A model generated the notes under the pieces. It saw only the letters and a program-made list of their open reading frames with translations, was not told the origin of the DNA and made no database searches. Shown here piece by piece: positions 1 through 9,170 of a stretch of 64,000 nucleotides of DNA (positions are counted from its first letter, which is position 1; each line of letters begins with the position of its first letter). A program made the translations under genes and the position numbers. This stretch comes from Agrobacterium vitis (GTDB taxonomy: Bacteria; Pseudomonadota; Alphaproteobacteria; Rhizobiales; Rhizobiaceae), in the NCBI RefSeq assembly GCF_014926405.1, contig NZ_JACXXJ020000005.1, forward strand, positions 2,547,001-2,611,000, given 5' to 3'.

Positions 1-114
1 GGGGAGAAGGTCCCGGCAGGAGGATGAGGGGGCGAAGCCATAAACAAACGGCGATCGTAAATGTTGGCGGCTCTTGCTCTCAGATATGCCGCTTATCATT
101 TTATATCAAACGCT

Positions 115-145
115 TAAAAAAACGCCCGGTCTCTCAACCGGGCGT
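115..145 (-). terminator. Intrinsic terminator of the chemotaxis receptor gene
   Basis: A perfect 9-bp stem (ACGCCCGGT at 122-130 with ACCGGGCGT at 137-145) encloses a 6-base loop. Read on the minus strand it is followed by seven T residues (115-121). It sits just downstream of the receptor stop codon at 168. Confidence 0.9.
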
Positions 146-167
146 CCGTCACCTTATACCATATCCA

Positions 168-2696
168 TCAAGCAGCCCGGTCCCACCGACCAGCCTGAAC
201 ACCGCTTTCCAGCTTGAACTGTTGCAGCAGCCCCACCAGCTGATCCGCCTCGTCGGCCAGTTGGCGGCTGGCGGCGGAGGTTTCTTCGACCATGGCGGCG
301 TTTTGCTGGGTCAGGCTGTCCATCTGGCCGACGGCGCCATTCACTTCGCCAAGGGCTGCGGATTGGTCGCGGCTGGCGGCGGCTATGCCTTCGACATGGG
401 TGCTGATCGTGGCGATCTGCTGGCTGATGACGGTGAGAGCAGCACCGGTTTCCTGCACCAGTCTTGCTCCGGCATTGACCTCTTCGGTGGAGGTGTTGAT
501 CAGCGTCTTGATATCTTTTGCGGCGCGGCCAGAGCGTTGGGCGAGTTCGCGCACTTCCTGGGCGACGACGGCAAAGCCCTTGCCCGCCTCACCCGCACGG
601 GCCGCCTCGACACCGGCATTCAGCGCCAACAGATTGGTCTGGAAGGCGATTTCCTCGATGACGCTGATGATCTGCTCGATCTTCTTTGAGGCATCCTCGA
701 TCCGGCCCATGGCAGAGACGGCATTGCCGACCACGACAGCCGATTTCTCGGCATTCCCTCGGGTTTCGCCAACGATATCATTGACCTCACGCGCCCTGTG
801 GGCGGCCTGGCGGACATTGGAGGTGACTTCGTTGACCGCGGCGGCGGTTTCTTCCAGCGAGGCAGCCTGGGTTTCCGTGCGGCGCGACAGGTCGTCGGTG
901 GAATGGGCCATTTGCTGCACATTGCCCTGAATGGCCGTGACATTGCCCTGGATCAGGCCGATGGTTTCCTTCAGCCGGGTCAGCGAGCGGTTGAAGTCGC
1001 TGCGCAACTGTTCCATGCGCCCGGCAAAGGGATGGTCCAGCGTGGCGGAGACATCGCCATTGGCGAGGCGTTCCAGCCCGGCGGCCAGTTCCGTCACCGC
1101 AAATTGCACGTCCTGGTCAGCCTGCTGCTTTTCAGCATCATTGCGGGCGCGCTCGGCCTCGCTTTCAGCGCGAACCCGCGCACCCTCGGTCTCGGCGCGG
1201 ATCTTTGCTTCGGCATTGTCCTTGAACACGCCAAGCGCGCGGGCCATATCGCCGATCTCATCAGGGCGCGTGCCGCCAGTAATATCGATCTCGAGATCAC
1301 CGGATGCCAGACGCCGCATGGCAGCGGTGATCTGATTGATCGGCCCCTTGAAGGTGGCGATCAGGCCGATACCAGCGACAATGGCGATAACGACGCCAGC
1401 CAGCAGAGCCAGCGCCGACATGGTATCGGCAGAGGCACTCTGTTCATCGGCCACTTGACGCTGGGAGGCGGCAAAATCGCTGAGCTGCGACCAGATGGTG
1501 TCGATATCGCGGGCAGCGGCCAGGAAGGCGGCGGTTTTCTGGCCATCCATGGCCACCAGCCGAGTCGCCTTATCGGCCATGGCGTCGGTCAATGGGGCGA
1601 TCTGCGACAGCTTTGCTTTGATGTCGGCGCTAACATTGGGGTCCTTGGCCATGGCTGCGGCACGGCGTTTCAGGGTGCCGAGCGACGCCTGCAATTTTTG
1701 CAGGCCATCCGCCGATGCTGCCGCCATGAAGCGTGAACTGCGCAGTTCAACCCCATTGCTGATATCCACCAGCTGACGTGTGGCAGTGAGCAAAGCGGTC
1801 GCTTCGGCAATCGGCTGATCAAGGGTACCAAACACTGCCGTCGCCTGCCGGGATTTGAGAGTAGACGCGCCCTGCAAGCGGATGGAAACCGGACGCATCA
1901 GGTTGATCGCCTGTTCAGTCGCACTGACTGTCGTGTCATTGATCACACCGATCTCGATCTGGGCGGCCAACTGCTGAATATTGTCGGTCAGCGATGTGCC
2001 AAGCACGGCCTGTTCCGCTGGCAGCGCGGCGGCAATATCGGCAACGGCCTTTTTCAGCTCCGGCATCCGCGTCTTGACCAGCTCCATCTTCGCCTCCGGG
2101 GCGGTGGCGCTGTTGAAATCGGTGACGAGATCGGCAATCAGGTTGGCGCCGCGCGTCAACCGGTCGGAATCGCGCAGCATGGTCTTGGCCTGGCCTTCAT
2201 CCTTGGCCAGCGCCTCGCGGACATGGGTGGAATAGGTGAGCAGATCGCTCTGCTGGCTGGACAATTGCTGGGTATCGGCCTCCAGGGCTGCACGCAGATC
2301 CGCCGCGCCATGATCCAGATCCCACAGGCGCTTGACCTGGCCGGCAATCGATTCCGTTCCGGCAATCGCCGCATCGACCTGGGCTGCTCCGCCCAGACCG
2401 TCAAGCGAGGTGCGCATGGCCTTCAAACTGGTCAACTGTGCATCCAGCTCCTGATCCAGCGCCGTTTTCGATGCATCCGTGGTCTTTTGCAGGAAAGCCG
2501 TCATCGCCGCATAGACATTCTTGAAACCACTCAGCGTGTTGACCACACTATTGGTGACTTCCATCTGCCCTTGCAGGATACGCGATGCGTAGTAGCCGGT
2601 CAGACCAACGGCCGAAATACTGAGAACAAACGGAACGATGAAGACCAGAACTTTGGTCTGAATCTTGCACCGAGAAAGTAGACGATCAAATAGCAT
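168..2696 (-). CDS. Methyl-accepting chemotaxis protein with large periplasmic sensor
   Basis: A receptor of about 842 residues that would pass ligand signals to the CheA/CheW array at the inner membrane. A first membrane helix lies near residues 17-40, then a long helical periplasmic region (about 40-425), a second membrane helix (about 427-450), a HAMP segment (ASGDLEID), a second HAMP-like segment (ANGDVSATL), and the methylation and signalling helices. The highly conserved hairpin tip [19 protein letters not shown] begins near residue 684. No C-terminal CheR-docking pentapeptide is visible. The ATG at 2696 is preferred over an upstream TTG at 2702 because GGGGG lies 8 bases ahead of it. 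The ligand cannot be told from the sequence. It is a single gene with its own terminator. Confidence 0.93.
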   Translation of the reverse strand: MLFDRLLSRCKIQTKVLVFIVPFVLSISAVGLTGYYASRILQGQMEVTNSVVNTLSGFKNVYAAMTAFLQKTTDASKTALDQELDAQLTSLKAMRTSLDGLGGAAQVDAAIAGTESIAGQVKRLWDLDHGAADLRAALEADTQQLSSQQSDLLTYSTHVREALAKDEGQAKTMLRDSDRLTRGANLIADLVTDFNSATAPEAKMELVKTRMPELKKAVADIAAALPAEQAVLGTSLTDNIQQLAAQIEIGVINDTTVSATEQAINLMRPVSIRLQGASTLKSRQATAVFGTLDQPIAEATALLTATRQLVDISNGVELRSSRFMAAASADGLQKLQASLGTLKRRAAAMAKDPNVSADIKAKLSQIAPLTDAMADKATRLVAMDGQKTAAFLAAARDIDTIWSQLSDFAASQRQVADEQSASADTMSALALLAGVVIAIVAGIGLIATFKGPINQITAAMRRLASGDLEIDITGGTRPDEIGDMARALGVFKDNAEAKIRAETEGARVRAESEAERARNDAEKQQADQDVQFAVTELAAGLERLANGDVSATLDHPFAGRMEQLRSDFNRSLTRLKETIGLIQGNVTAIQGNVQQMAHSTDDLSRRTETQAASLEETAAAVNEVTSNVRQAAHRAREVNDIVGETRGNAEKSAVVVGNAVSAMGRIEDASKKIEQIISVIEEIAFQTNLLALNAGVEAARAGEAGKGFAVVAQEVRELAQRSGRAAKDIKTLINTSTEEVNAGARLVQETGAALTVISQQIATISTHVEGIAAASRDQSAALGEVNGAVGQMDSLTQQNAAMVEETSAASRQLADEADQLVGLLQQFKLESGVQAGRWDRAA

Positions 2697-2952
2697 AGCC
2701 AAACCCCCGAAAACAAAGGGCGAAATTAATTAATTCGAATAAACGAATATAATTGCCGCCTTTCTTTTCTTGCATGGGGGTCTGAAGAAATTCTGAATAT
2801 TCTATTTCGACTTATAGTTATGCACGATCACTTCGTTCTAAAAAGCAACGGACTCCGTGTAATATTCTATTTTCGGCACAAAAAAATAAACCTTAAGTTG
2901 CTTTTTTGCCCCGAAATCCCTATGCGTTTATTCGAAGCATGTGGTTTGCCCT

Positions 2953-3813
2953 CTATCGCCGACCGGCGAAAGCATCAGAGAAGTCTCTCATCAGGGTCAC
3001 CAAACGCCCGGCGCAATCGCGGATCTCGCTTCTGTGCCGGTCGTCATTATTGGTGACCAGCCATTGCCGATGCCGCAATTCGGTAATCTCATCACCGACC
3101 CGCTGAAGCTGCGGATGGCTATCACCGACAAAACACGGCAGGACCGCAAGGCCCATGCCAGAGACTGCCATATCCTTGAGGGAGCGCGGACGGTTGACGG
3201 TGATCAGGATCTGTTCGGCCTTATGCTGATGCGGCCACTTCAAATAGGCCGAGATTGCCGCCTCCTGCGCAACCGCGATCCAGGGCTGCCCTTCCAGTTC
3301 GTCGGCAAGGCGATGGCGATAGGCCGCGTAGGCAACCTCGCCGAGCGGGACCCTGGCAAGATTGCTCTCCTGTGGCTCGAAAGCCCGGATACCGATATCG
3401 GTTTCGCGATGCGCAAGGGCAGCGCGCTCTTCGGTAATATGCAAATCGAGCCGAAAGCGATCATTGCTCCGGCACAGCTTCGGCAGGTTCTGGGCGATCA
3501 GCCAGGAAATCCATGTTCCCGCTGTCACCCGCACCAGTGCTGGCTGCGACGTCTGCTGGCGCCAGAGATCAATGCCGCGCTCCGCCGCCTCAAAGGATTT
3601 CAGGTGATCGAGCAGGGCACGGCCATCCACCGTCAGCGTATACCCCGTCTGGGCGCGATGAAACAGAATCCGGCCCAGCTTTTGCTCCAGCTCCACCATC
3701 CGCCGGCCAAGGGTGGCAGCACTGAGGCCGGTGGACTGGACAGCCCCGGTCAGCCCGCCGTTTCGCGCCACATCAATGAAGAGCTGGTAGGTATCCCAGG
3801 GCAGATTTTTCAT
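2953..3813 (-). CDS. LysR-family transcriptional regulator
   Basis: A DNA-binding regulator of about 286 residues. The N-terminal winged helix-turn-helix begins LPWDTYQLFIDVARNGGLTG and continues with the usual recognition-helix pattern ending GRRMVELEQKLG. The rest matches a periplasmic-binding-like effector domain. The reading frame is open for 15 codons further upstream (to 3858), but the ATG at 3813 (MKNLPWDTYQ) fits where LysR proteins normally begin. No obvious target operon is divergent from it except the small gene starting at 3898, so its regulon and inducer are unknown. An AT-rich imperfect hairpin around 2875-2920 downstream may act as a terminator. Confidence 0.88.
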   Translation of the reverse strand: MKNLPWDTYQLFIDVARNGGLTGAVQSTGLSAATLGRRMVELEQKLGRILFHRAQTGYTLTVDGRALLDHLKSFEAAERGIDLWRQQTSQPALVRVTAGTWISWLIAQNLPKLCRSNDRFRLDLHITEERAALAHRETDIGIRAFEPQESNLARVPLGEVAYAAYRHRLADELEGQPWIAVAQEAAISAYLKWPHQHKAEQILITVNRPRSLKDMAVSGMGLAVLPCFVGDSHPQLQRVGDEITELRHRQWLVTNNDDRHRSEIRDCAGRLVTLMRDFSDAFAGRR

Positions 3814-3897
3814 GGGTGAATGATATAGCGCAAACTCGGCGATATATCCATCATCCATGAAACGCTAGCCTTCTCCAGAACACTGGAGATGACGGTC

Positions 3898-4179
3898 ATG
3901 GACTTTATCGGATTGCTTGCCTTTCAGGAGACCATACGACGGGAGGCGATCAACCGCCATGCATTGACGCCAGCCCAGCAAGAGGATGCGTTTTACACGT
4001 TTTACAGTGAGCCATCCTGGCCGCGCCTAAGAAGGATCGTTTCCAGAGTTTTCGACATGCGAAAGCGCCGCAGGTGTGCGAAGGAAGACATGGATGCGCA
4101 GGCGGAAGCGACAGTCGCCGCTTTGCCGCAGGCGCCAAGGTCTGATCAGCCGATAACGCCGATCAGCATCAGGCCATAG
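3898..4179 (+). CDS. Small hypothetical protein
   Basis: A 93-residue protein I do not recognise. It begins MDFIGLLAFQETIRREAINR, is rich in aromatic and basic residues in the middle, and has a cluster of arginines (MRKRRRCAKED) near residue 60; no membrane helix is seen. The ATG at 3898 is chosen over the one at 3889 because a GGAG lies 9 bases before it. It is divergent from the LysR gene, and its 3' end overlaps the convergent 48-codon gene by 34 bases. It may be a LysR target, but that rests only on position. Confidence 0.5.
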   Translation: MDFIGLLAFQETIRREAINRHALTPAQQEDAFYTFYSEPSWPRLRRIVSRVFDMRKRRRCAKEDMDAQAEATVAALPQAPRSDQPITPISIRP

Positions 4180-4292
4180 ACCATGAAGCAGGCCATCAGG
4201 CCGAGACCCGCGCTGCGAAGGATAAGCTTGTTCTGATCGTCACGCGCCTTGGTAATAGCGATGGCGCGGGCCTTCCGGATGGGTCTGTTCAT
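4146..4292 (-). CDS. 48-residue single-pass membrane microprotein
   Basis: A 49-codon frame (with stop) encoding a positively charged N-terminus (MNRPIRKARAIAITKARDDQ) followed by one hydrophobic helix of about 20 residues ending LMLIGVIG. The arrangement predicts a single-span inner-membrane protein with the charged end in the cytoplasm. GGAAAG lies about 9 bases before the ATG, a reasonable ribosome-binding site. The clean charge/hydrophobic pattern makes chance unlikely, although the frame is short. Function is unknown. It converges on, and overlaps, the 3' end of the plus-strand hypothetical gene. Confidence 0.6.
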   Translation of the reverse strand: MNRPIRKARAIAITKARDDQNKLILRSAGLGLMACFMVYGLMLIGVIG

Positions 4293-4515
4293 TGGCAGCA
4301 CTTTCCAAAAGTTAAGCGGGGAATCACCCCGACCTTGATCGTAACCCTAACCCGTCCCGAAAAACAGCAAAACAACGAGGCGGAAGATCACGATGACTGA
4401 GGTATATTAACAACTATTGAAAGATGGTGGCGGGAATGCGGCATGAAGCAAGACTTGCCCATGCCGGACACAATTGCGGTAAACAAATCGTATCGTCGCG
4501 CTTGGAAGGAAATGA

Positions 4516-5703
4516 CTATGCAGCAAGGCCTGCCGCATGGCCAGACGCCCAGGCCCACTGGAAATTATAGCCGCCCAGCCATCCCGTGACGTCCACGGCC
4601 TCGCCAATAAAATAGAGACCCGGCACCGCCTTGACCTGCATGGTCTTGGAGTCCAGCGCCTGGGTGTCGACCCCACCCAGGGTTACTTCGGCGGTGCGAT
4701 AGCCTTCCGATCCCGCCGGTTTGATCTGCCAGTTGCGCAAGGCATCAGCAATGCCCGCCAACACCTTGTCGGACAGGTCGGCCAGCGGTTTTTCCAGACC
4801 GTGGCGCTCGGTCCAGTATTGCGCCAGCCGCTTCGGCAGATATTGGCCCAAAACCGTCTGCACCGCCTGACGGCCATTGTCGCGCCGGGCGGTTTTGAGC
4901 AGATCCAGAAAGTCCAGTTCCGGTTGCAGAGAGAGGGTGATTGCGTCGCCCTCGCGCCAATAGGAGGAGATTTGCAGGATGGCCGGGCCGCTTAGGCCGC
5001 GATGGGTAAACAGCAGCGCTTCACGAAATTCGGTCTTGCCATGACGAACCAGGGCATCGACGGCCATGCCGGACAGTGGCGCCAGTTCCTCCAGCAGTCC
5101 CGGTTCCAGCGTCAGCGGCACCAGCGCCGGGCGGGTCTCGACCAGGCCAACGCCGAACTGTTCGGCAAGGCGATAGGCAAAGCCGGTCGCGCCCATTTTC
5201 GGGATGGATTTACCGCCGGTGGCGATGATCAGCGACTGACAGGTCATAGTGCCTTCAGAAGTTTCGACGCGGAAACCGTCCAGCGTCTTCTCGACAGCCC
5301 GGATGTCGGTCTGCATATGCAGCCTTGCACCGGCGGCGCGCATCTCTTCCAGCAGCATGCGGATAATATCCTTGGCGCTGTCATCGCAGAACAATTGCCC
5401 AAGCGTCTTTTCATGCCAGGCGATCCGGTGGCCCTCGACCATGGCGATGAAATCGGCGGGCGTGAACCGGGCCAGCGCCGATTTGGCAAAATGCGGATTG
5501 GCGCTGATATAGTTCTTTGGTCCGGCATGAATATTGGTGAAATTGCAGCGCCCGCCGCCGGAAATGCGGATCTTTTCGCCCGGCGCCTTGGCGTGATCAA
5601 GCACGGCCACAGACCGGCCCCGCTGGCCAGCCCGGATCGCCGCCATCATGCCGGCGGCCCCTGCCCCGATCACCACCACATCCACCCGTTTTTCCAATGT
5701 CAT
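4516..5703 (-). CDS. BaiN/YhiN-family FAD-dependent oxidoreductase
   Basis: A flavoprotein of 395 residues of the HI0933/BaiN type, whose members are soluble FAD/NAD(P)-linked oxidoreductases, mostly of unknown substrate. The N-terminal Rossmann motif VVVIGAGAAGMMAAIRAG (about residues 10-27) binds FAD. GGGRCNFTN and the C-terminal block GLYFIGEAVDVTGWLGGYN are hallmark segments of the family. Length is typical. It is divergent from the puuA-like gene across a gap of about 130 bases. The specific reaction cannot be deduced here; bile-acid reduction is known only for some distant members and should not be assumed. Confidence 0.85.
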   Translation of the reverse strand: MTLEKRVDVVVIGAGAAGMMAAIRAGQRGRSVAVLDHAKAPGEKIRISGGGRCNFTNIHAGPKNYISANPHFAKSALARFTPADFIAMVEGHRIAWHEKTLGQLFCDDSAKDIIRMLLEEMRAAGARLHMQTDIRAVEKTLDGFRVETSEGTMTCQSLIIATGGKSIPKMGATGFAYRLAEQFGVGLVETRPALVPLTLEPGLLEELAPLSGMAVDALVRHGKTEFREALLFTHRGLSGPAILQISSYWREGDAITLSLQPELDFLDLLKTARRDNGRQAVQTVLGQYLPKRLAQYWTERHGLEKPLADLSDKVLAGIADALRNWQIKPAGSEGYRTAEVTLGGVDTQALDSKTMQVKAVPGLYFIGEAVDVTGWLGGYNFQWAWASGHAAGLAA

Positions 5704-5832
5704 GTCCTCGTCATCATCGCCATGTCTGTTGTGTTTTCGATCGGCAAAGCGATGTCAATTGCATATTCACCCTCGCCAATTCCAGCGAGGCGGATATGAT
5801 GGCATTCATTATCAACACAGATCCGGTGAGAC

Positions 5833-7269
5833 ATGCCTGCAAAAAAGACAATGCTCAGACCCAAGGGCGCAGCGTCCAAAAAAGCAGGCATCCCCCCAGA
5901 TATCAGCCCGACGCGCGGGGTCAAGACCTGGAAAGAAGCGGCCTCCTGGCTGCGCTCCCGCGGTATCGAGGATATCGAATGCATCACGCCGGATCTGGCC
6001 GGTGTGCCGCGCGGCAAGATGATGCCGAGCTCGAAATTCACCAGCAATACCTCGCTCGCCCTGCCGTCAGCGCTGTATCGCCACACGATTTCAGGCGAAT
6101 ATCCCGATGAAACCGGCAATTTCCGCTATGATAGCCGCGATAGCGACATCAAGCTATTGCCGGATCTCTCAACGCTGTCGGTCGTGCCCTGGGAGACCGA
6201 TCCGACCGCGCAGGTGATCTGCGATATCGTCGGCACCGAAGGCGAGGATGTCAGCTATACGCCGCGCAACGTGCTTAAAAACGTCCTCAGCCTCTACGAG
6301 AAAAAGGGCTGGAAGGCGGTCGTCGCCCCGGAAATCGAATTCTATCTGGTCGCCAAGAACGAGGACCCGGATTACCCGCTGCATCCGCCGAAAGGCCGGT
6401 CGGGCCGGTCGATCATCGGCGGCCAGGGCTATTCCATCGCCGGGATCAACGAATTCGACGAGTTGATCGACGATATCTATCACTTCTCGGCCAAGCAGGG
6501 CCTGGAAATCGACACGCTGATTCATGAGGAAGGCCCGGCGCAGCTGGAAATCAACCTGCGGCACGGCGATCCGATTGAGCTGGCCGACCAGGTCTTCCTG
6601 TTCAAGCGCACCATTCGTGAAGCGGCGCTGAAACACGGGATCTTCGCGACCTTCATGGCAAAACCGATGCAGGGCCAGCCAGGCTCGGCCATGCATATCC
6701 ACCAGTCGGTGGTCGATATCGAAACTGGCCGCAATATCTTTTCCAAGGCCGATGGTTCGCCATCATCAGAATTCTTCCACTTCATCGGCGGCATGCAGAA
6801 ATATGTGCCGAATTCGCTCGTCATGATGGCGCCCTATGTCAATTCCTATCGCCGCCTGACACCCGACATGGCCTGCCCGGTCAACAACGCCTGGGGTTAT
6901 GACAATCGCACCACGGCCTTCCGGGTGCCGATTTCCGATGCGGCGGCGCGACGGGTGGAAAACCGGCTGCCAAGCTCGGACTCCAATCCTTATCTGGCGC
7001 TGGCCGCCTCGCTCGGCTGCGGCTATCTCGGCATCTGCAAGGCGATCGAGCCGACCGCGCCGACGGCAGATACCGCCAATGAAGGCTCGATTGAGCTGCC
7101 ACGCGGCCTGCTGGAAGCCGTCGCCCTCTTGGAAAGCGAGCCGGATTTCGAAACCGTGTTCGGCCGCGCCTTCATCGATATCTATGCGGGCGTCAAGCGC
7201 GGCGAATTCGAGACCTTCATGCAGGTGATCAGCCCCTGGGAGCGTGAATTCCTGCTGCTGAACGTCTGA
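5833..7269 (+). CDS. puuA: Glutamine synthetase family, probable gamma-glutamylputrescine synthetase
   Basis: A 478-residue glutamine-synthetase-fold ligase, close to the length of PuuA (about 472), which ATP-dependently joins glutamate to putrescine in the first step of polyamine breakdown. The catalytic core is visible: the metal and substrate segments around VAPEIEFYL, EEGPAQLEINL, GSAMHIHQS and the late ENRLPSSDSNPYLALAAS block. An N-terminal extension of about 25 residues precedes the beta-grasp domain. The next gene is a matching flavin oxidase, which supports the polyamine assignment. Rhizobia carry several such ligases acting on different amines, so the amine is an inference. Confidence 0.82.
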   Translation: MPAKKTMLRPKGAASKKAGIPPDISPTRGVKTWKEAASWLRSRGIEDIECITPDLAGVPRGKMMPSSKFTSNTSLALPSALYRHTISGEYPDETGNFRYDSRDSDIKLLPDLSTLSVVPWETDPTAQVICDIVGTEGEDVSYTPRNVLKNVLSLYEKKGWKAVVAPEIEFYLVAKNEDPDYPLHPPKGRSGRSIIGGQGYSIAGINEFDELIDDIYHFSAKQGLEIDTLIHEEGPAQLEINLRHGDPIELADQVFLFKRTIREAALKHGIFATFMAKPMQGQPGSAMHIHQSVVDIETGRNIFSKADGSPSSEFFHFIGGMQKYVPNSLVMMAPYVNSYRRLTPDMACPVNNAWGYDNRTTAFRVPISDAAARRVENRLPSSDSNPYLALAASLGCGYLGICKAIEPTAPTADTANEGSIELPRGLLEAVALLESEPDFETVFGRAFIDIYAGVKRGEFETFMQVISPWEREFLLLNV

Positions 7270-7339
7270 TCCATACAGCTGTCATGGCGCCCGCTTGTCC
7301 CAGGCGGGTCGCCTTGCAGCACTCAAAAAGGAGCTTCGC

Positions 7340-8623
7340 ATGTGGCAAAGCCCGATTGCACCCGGCCTTTCCTGGTATCAAGCCACCGTGGGCGAACGCC
7401 CTGAATACGAACCGCTGGATGGCTCGACCACGACAGATGTCGCCATTGTCGGCGGCGGCTATACCGGCTTGCAGGCGGCTTATACGCTGGCACGCGCCGG
7501 GGTCAGCGTGGTGCTGATTGAAGGCGGGCGGTTCGGTGATGGCGGGTCGGGGCGCAATGGCGGCCAGTTCGGCACCGGCCAGCGGGCCTGGCCGGAGGAG
7601 CTTGAAGCCGAATTTGGTTTTGAGCGCGCCAAGGCGCTGTTCGATATGGCGGAGCACGCCAAGGCCTATATTCTCGACTTTGCTCGCGAACACCAGATCG
7701 ACATGGAATTCATGCCCGGCCAGCTGAATGTCGAGCACAAGCGCGGCAAGGACAAGGAGTATCGCAAAAGCGTCGAGATTGCCGCGACCCGGTTCGATTA
7801 TCCGCATATGCATTTTATGGACCGTGAGGAAACGGCGGCGCGGCTGGGCTCTTCCGCCTATTACTGCGGTATCCGCGATATCGGCACCGGCCATATTCAC
7901 CCGCTGAAATTGCTGGTGGGGCTGGCGAACGTGGCAAAGAACGCCGGAGCGCGCCTGCACGAAATGACCAAGGCCACATCGATTGCCCAAAGCGGCGCCA
8001 AAACGATGATCGAAACGCCGAAGGGTACGATTACCGCTCGCCATGTGCTGATCGCCACCAATGCTTATATCGGCAATCTGGAACCGGTCACGGCGTCCCA
8101 TGTCATGCCGATCCGCTCCTTCATCGGCGCAACCGTGCCGCTCAAGGATTTCCCGGACATCCTGCCGGGATCGGAAGCGGTCGCCGACAGCCGGTTCGTG
8201 GTGCGCTATTTCCGCAAGACCCGCGACGGACAATTGCTGTTTGGCGGACGCGAAGCCTATACCGCCGACAGCCCGCGCGACATTTCCGACCATATCCGCC
8301 GCCAGATCACCGAGATCTATCCGGCCCTTGATGGCATCGAAATGACCCATGCCTGGGGCGGCTCGGTCGGCATCACCATGAACCGCCAGCCCTTTGCCCG
8401 CGAGGTCATGCCCGGGGTGATGTCCGTCGCTGGTTATTCCGGCCATGGCGTGATGTTGTCAAACTATTGCGGTACGCTGTTTGCAAAATCGGTTCTGGGA
8501 GAAACCAGCGAGTTGGACCTGTTGAAGGAGTTGAAGGTTCCCGCGTTTCCGGGCGGCTCCCGGCTGCGCTCGCCGCTTCTGTTCCTGGCGCTCAGCTGGT
8601 ATGCCCTACGCGACCGTTTTTGA
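7340..8623 (+). CDS. puuB: FAD-dependent amine oxidase, probable gamma-glutamylputrescine oxidase
   Basis: A 427-residue protein of the D-amino-acid-oxidase (DAO) fold. The FAD-binding motif DVAIVGGGYTGLQAAYTLA is followed by the SGRNGGQFGTGQR segment typical of PuuB-like oxidases. It would oxidise the gamma-glutamylated amine made by the upstream ligase, giving an aldehyde, ammonia and hydrogen peroxide. The frame is open to 7295, but the ATG at 7340 (MWQSPIAPGLSW) has AAGGAG six bases upstream and gives the usual family length of about 426. It forms an operon with the ligase and the DUF2007 gene. No PuuC or PuuD gene is present in the window. Confidence 0.82.
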   Translation: MWQSPIAPGLSWYQATVGERPEYEPLDGSTTTDVAIVGGGYTGLQAAYTLARAGVSVVLIEGGRFGDGGSGRNGGQFGTGQRAWPEELEAEFGFERAKALFDMAEHAKAYILDFAREHQIDMEFMPGQLNVEHKRGKDKEYRKSVEIAATRFDYPHMHFMDREETAARLGSSAYYCGIRDIGTGHIHPLKLLVGLANVAKNAGARLHEMTKATSIAQSGAKTMIETPKGTITARHVLIATNAYIGNLEPVTASHVMPIRSFIGATVPLKDFPDILPGSEAVADSRFVVRYFRKTRDGQLLFGGREAYTADSPRDISDHIRRQITEIYPALDGIEMTHAWGGSVGITMNRQPFAREVMPGVMSVAGYSGHGVMLSNYCGTLFAKSVLGETSELDLLKELKVPAFPGGSRLRSPLLFLALSWYALRDRF

Positions 8624-8640
8624 GGCCAAGGAAGAGAAGT

Positions 8641-9057
8641 ATGAAAGAGGGTCTCGATCGCCCTGTCTGCGTTGCGACAGTCTATAGCGAAGACGAATTT
8701 CTGGTGACGCGCTCTTACCTGGAGGCCTATGGCATTATCGTCGGCGAGCGCGGCAATCCAGGCAACTATCGGGGTGTTCACTTGTCCAGGGGGTTGGGTG
8801 GATTGGCTATTCTCGTGCCACAATCACAAGCAGAAATGGCGTTCGATTTGCTGGCCGAAACGGAAGGGGCACCTGACGACCCAGAACCGGAGCCCGCACC
8901 GCCACCTGATGAAAGCCCGGTGACCCGCACCAGTATCCTGGCACGGGCTCTGGGATCGGTCTCGAAGCTGTTTTTCGGCCAAAGCGAAGGCAAAGCGCAT
9001 GATCACGACCAACACAGCGATCCAAAAAGGATCCTTCACGATCCTCGGCAATCCTAA
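8641..9057 (+). CDS. DUF2007-like small protein
   Basis: A protein of 138 residues. The N-terminal 70 residues (VYSEDEFLVTRSYLEAYGI and, later, GLAILVPQSQAEMAFDLLA) resemble the DUF2007 putative signal-transducing fold. The middle is a proline/glutamate-rich linker (PEPEPAPPPDE) and the tail is polar and histidine-rich, without membrane helices. The ATG at 8641 has AAGGAAGAG a few bases upstream and starts 17 bases after the oxidase stop, so it is probably the last gene of the puu-like operon. Its function is not known. Confidence 0.65.
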   Translation: MKEGLDRPVCVATVYSEDEFLVTRSYLEAYGIIVGERGNPGNYRGVHLSRGLGGLAILVPQSQAEMAFDLLAETEGAPDDPEPEPAPPPDESPVTRTSILARALGSVSKLFFGQSEGKAHDHDQHSDPKRILHDPRQS

Positions 9058-9084
9058 GCGCCAGACCCGCTATCAGGAAATTAA

Positions 9085-9106
9085 CCACACAGGGTGTGGC
9101 TTTTTT
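9085..9106 (+). terminator. Intrinsic terminator after the puu-like operon
   Basis: A 6-bp perfect stem CCACAC/GTGTGG with a 3-base loop is followed by C and six T residues on the plus strand. It separates the puu-like operon from zwf. Confidence 0.8.
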
Positions 9107-9170
9107 AAATCGATTGAATTATAACCTGAGCCATCAGCCTAGCCGATGGCCATGAATGAGAGATGCCCTT

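Noticed and set aside
7229..8446. 405-codon open frame on the minus strand opposite the puuB-like gene
   Set aside because: The plus-strand gene has an FAD motif and a ribosome-binding site; the reverse frame has antisense-type composition.
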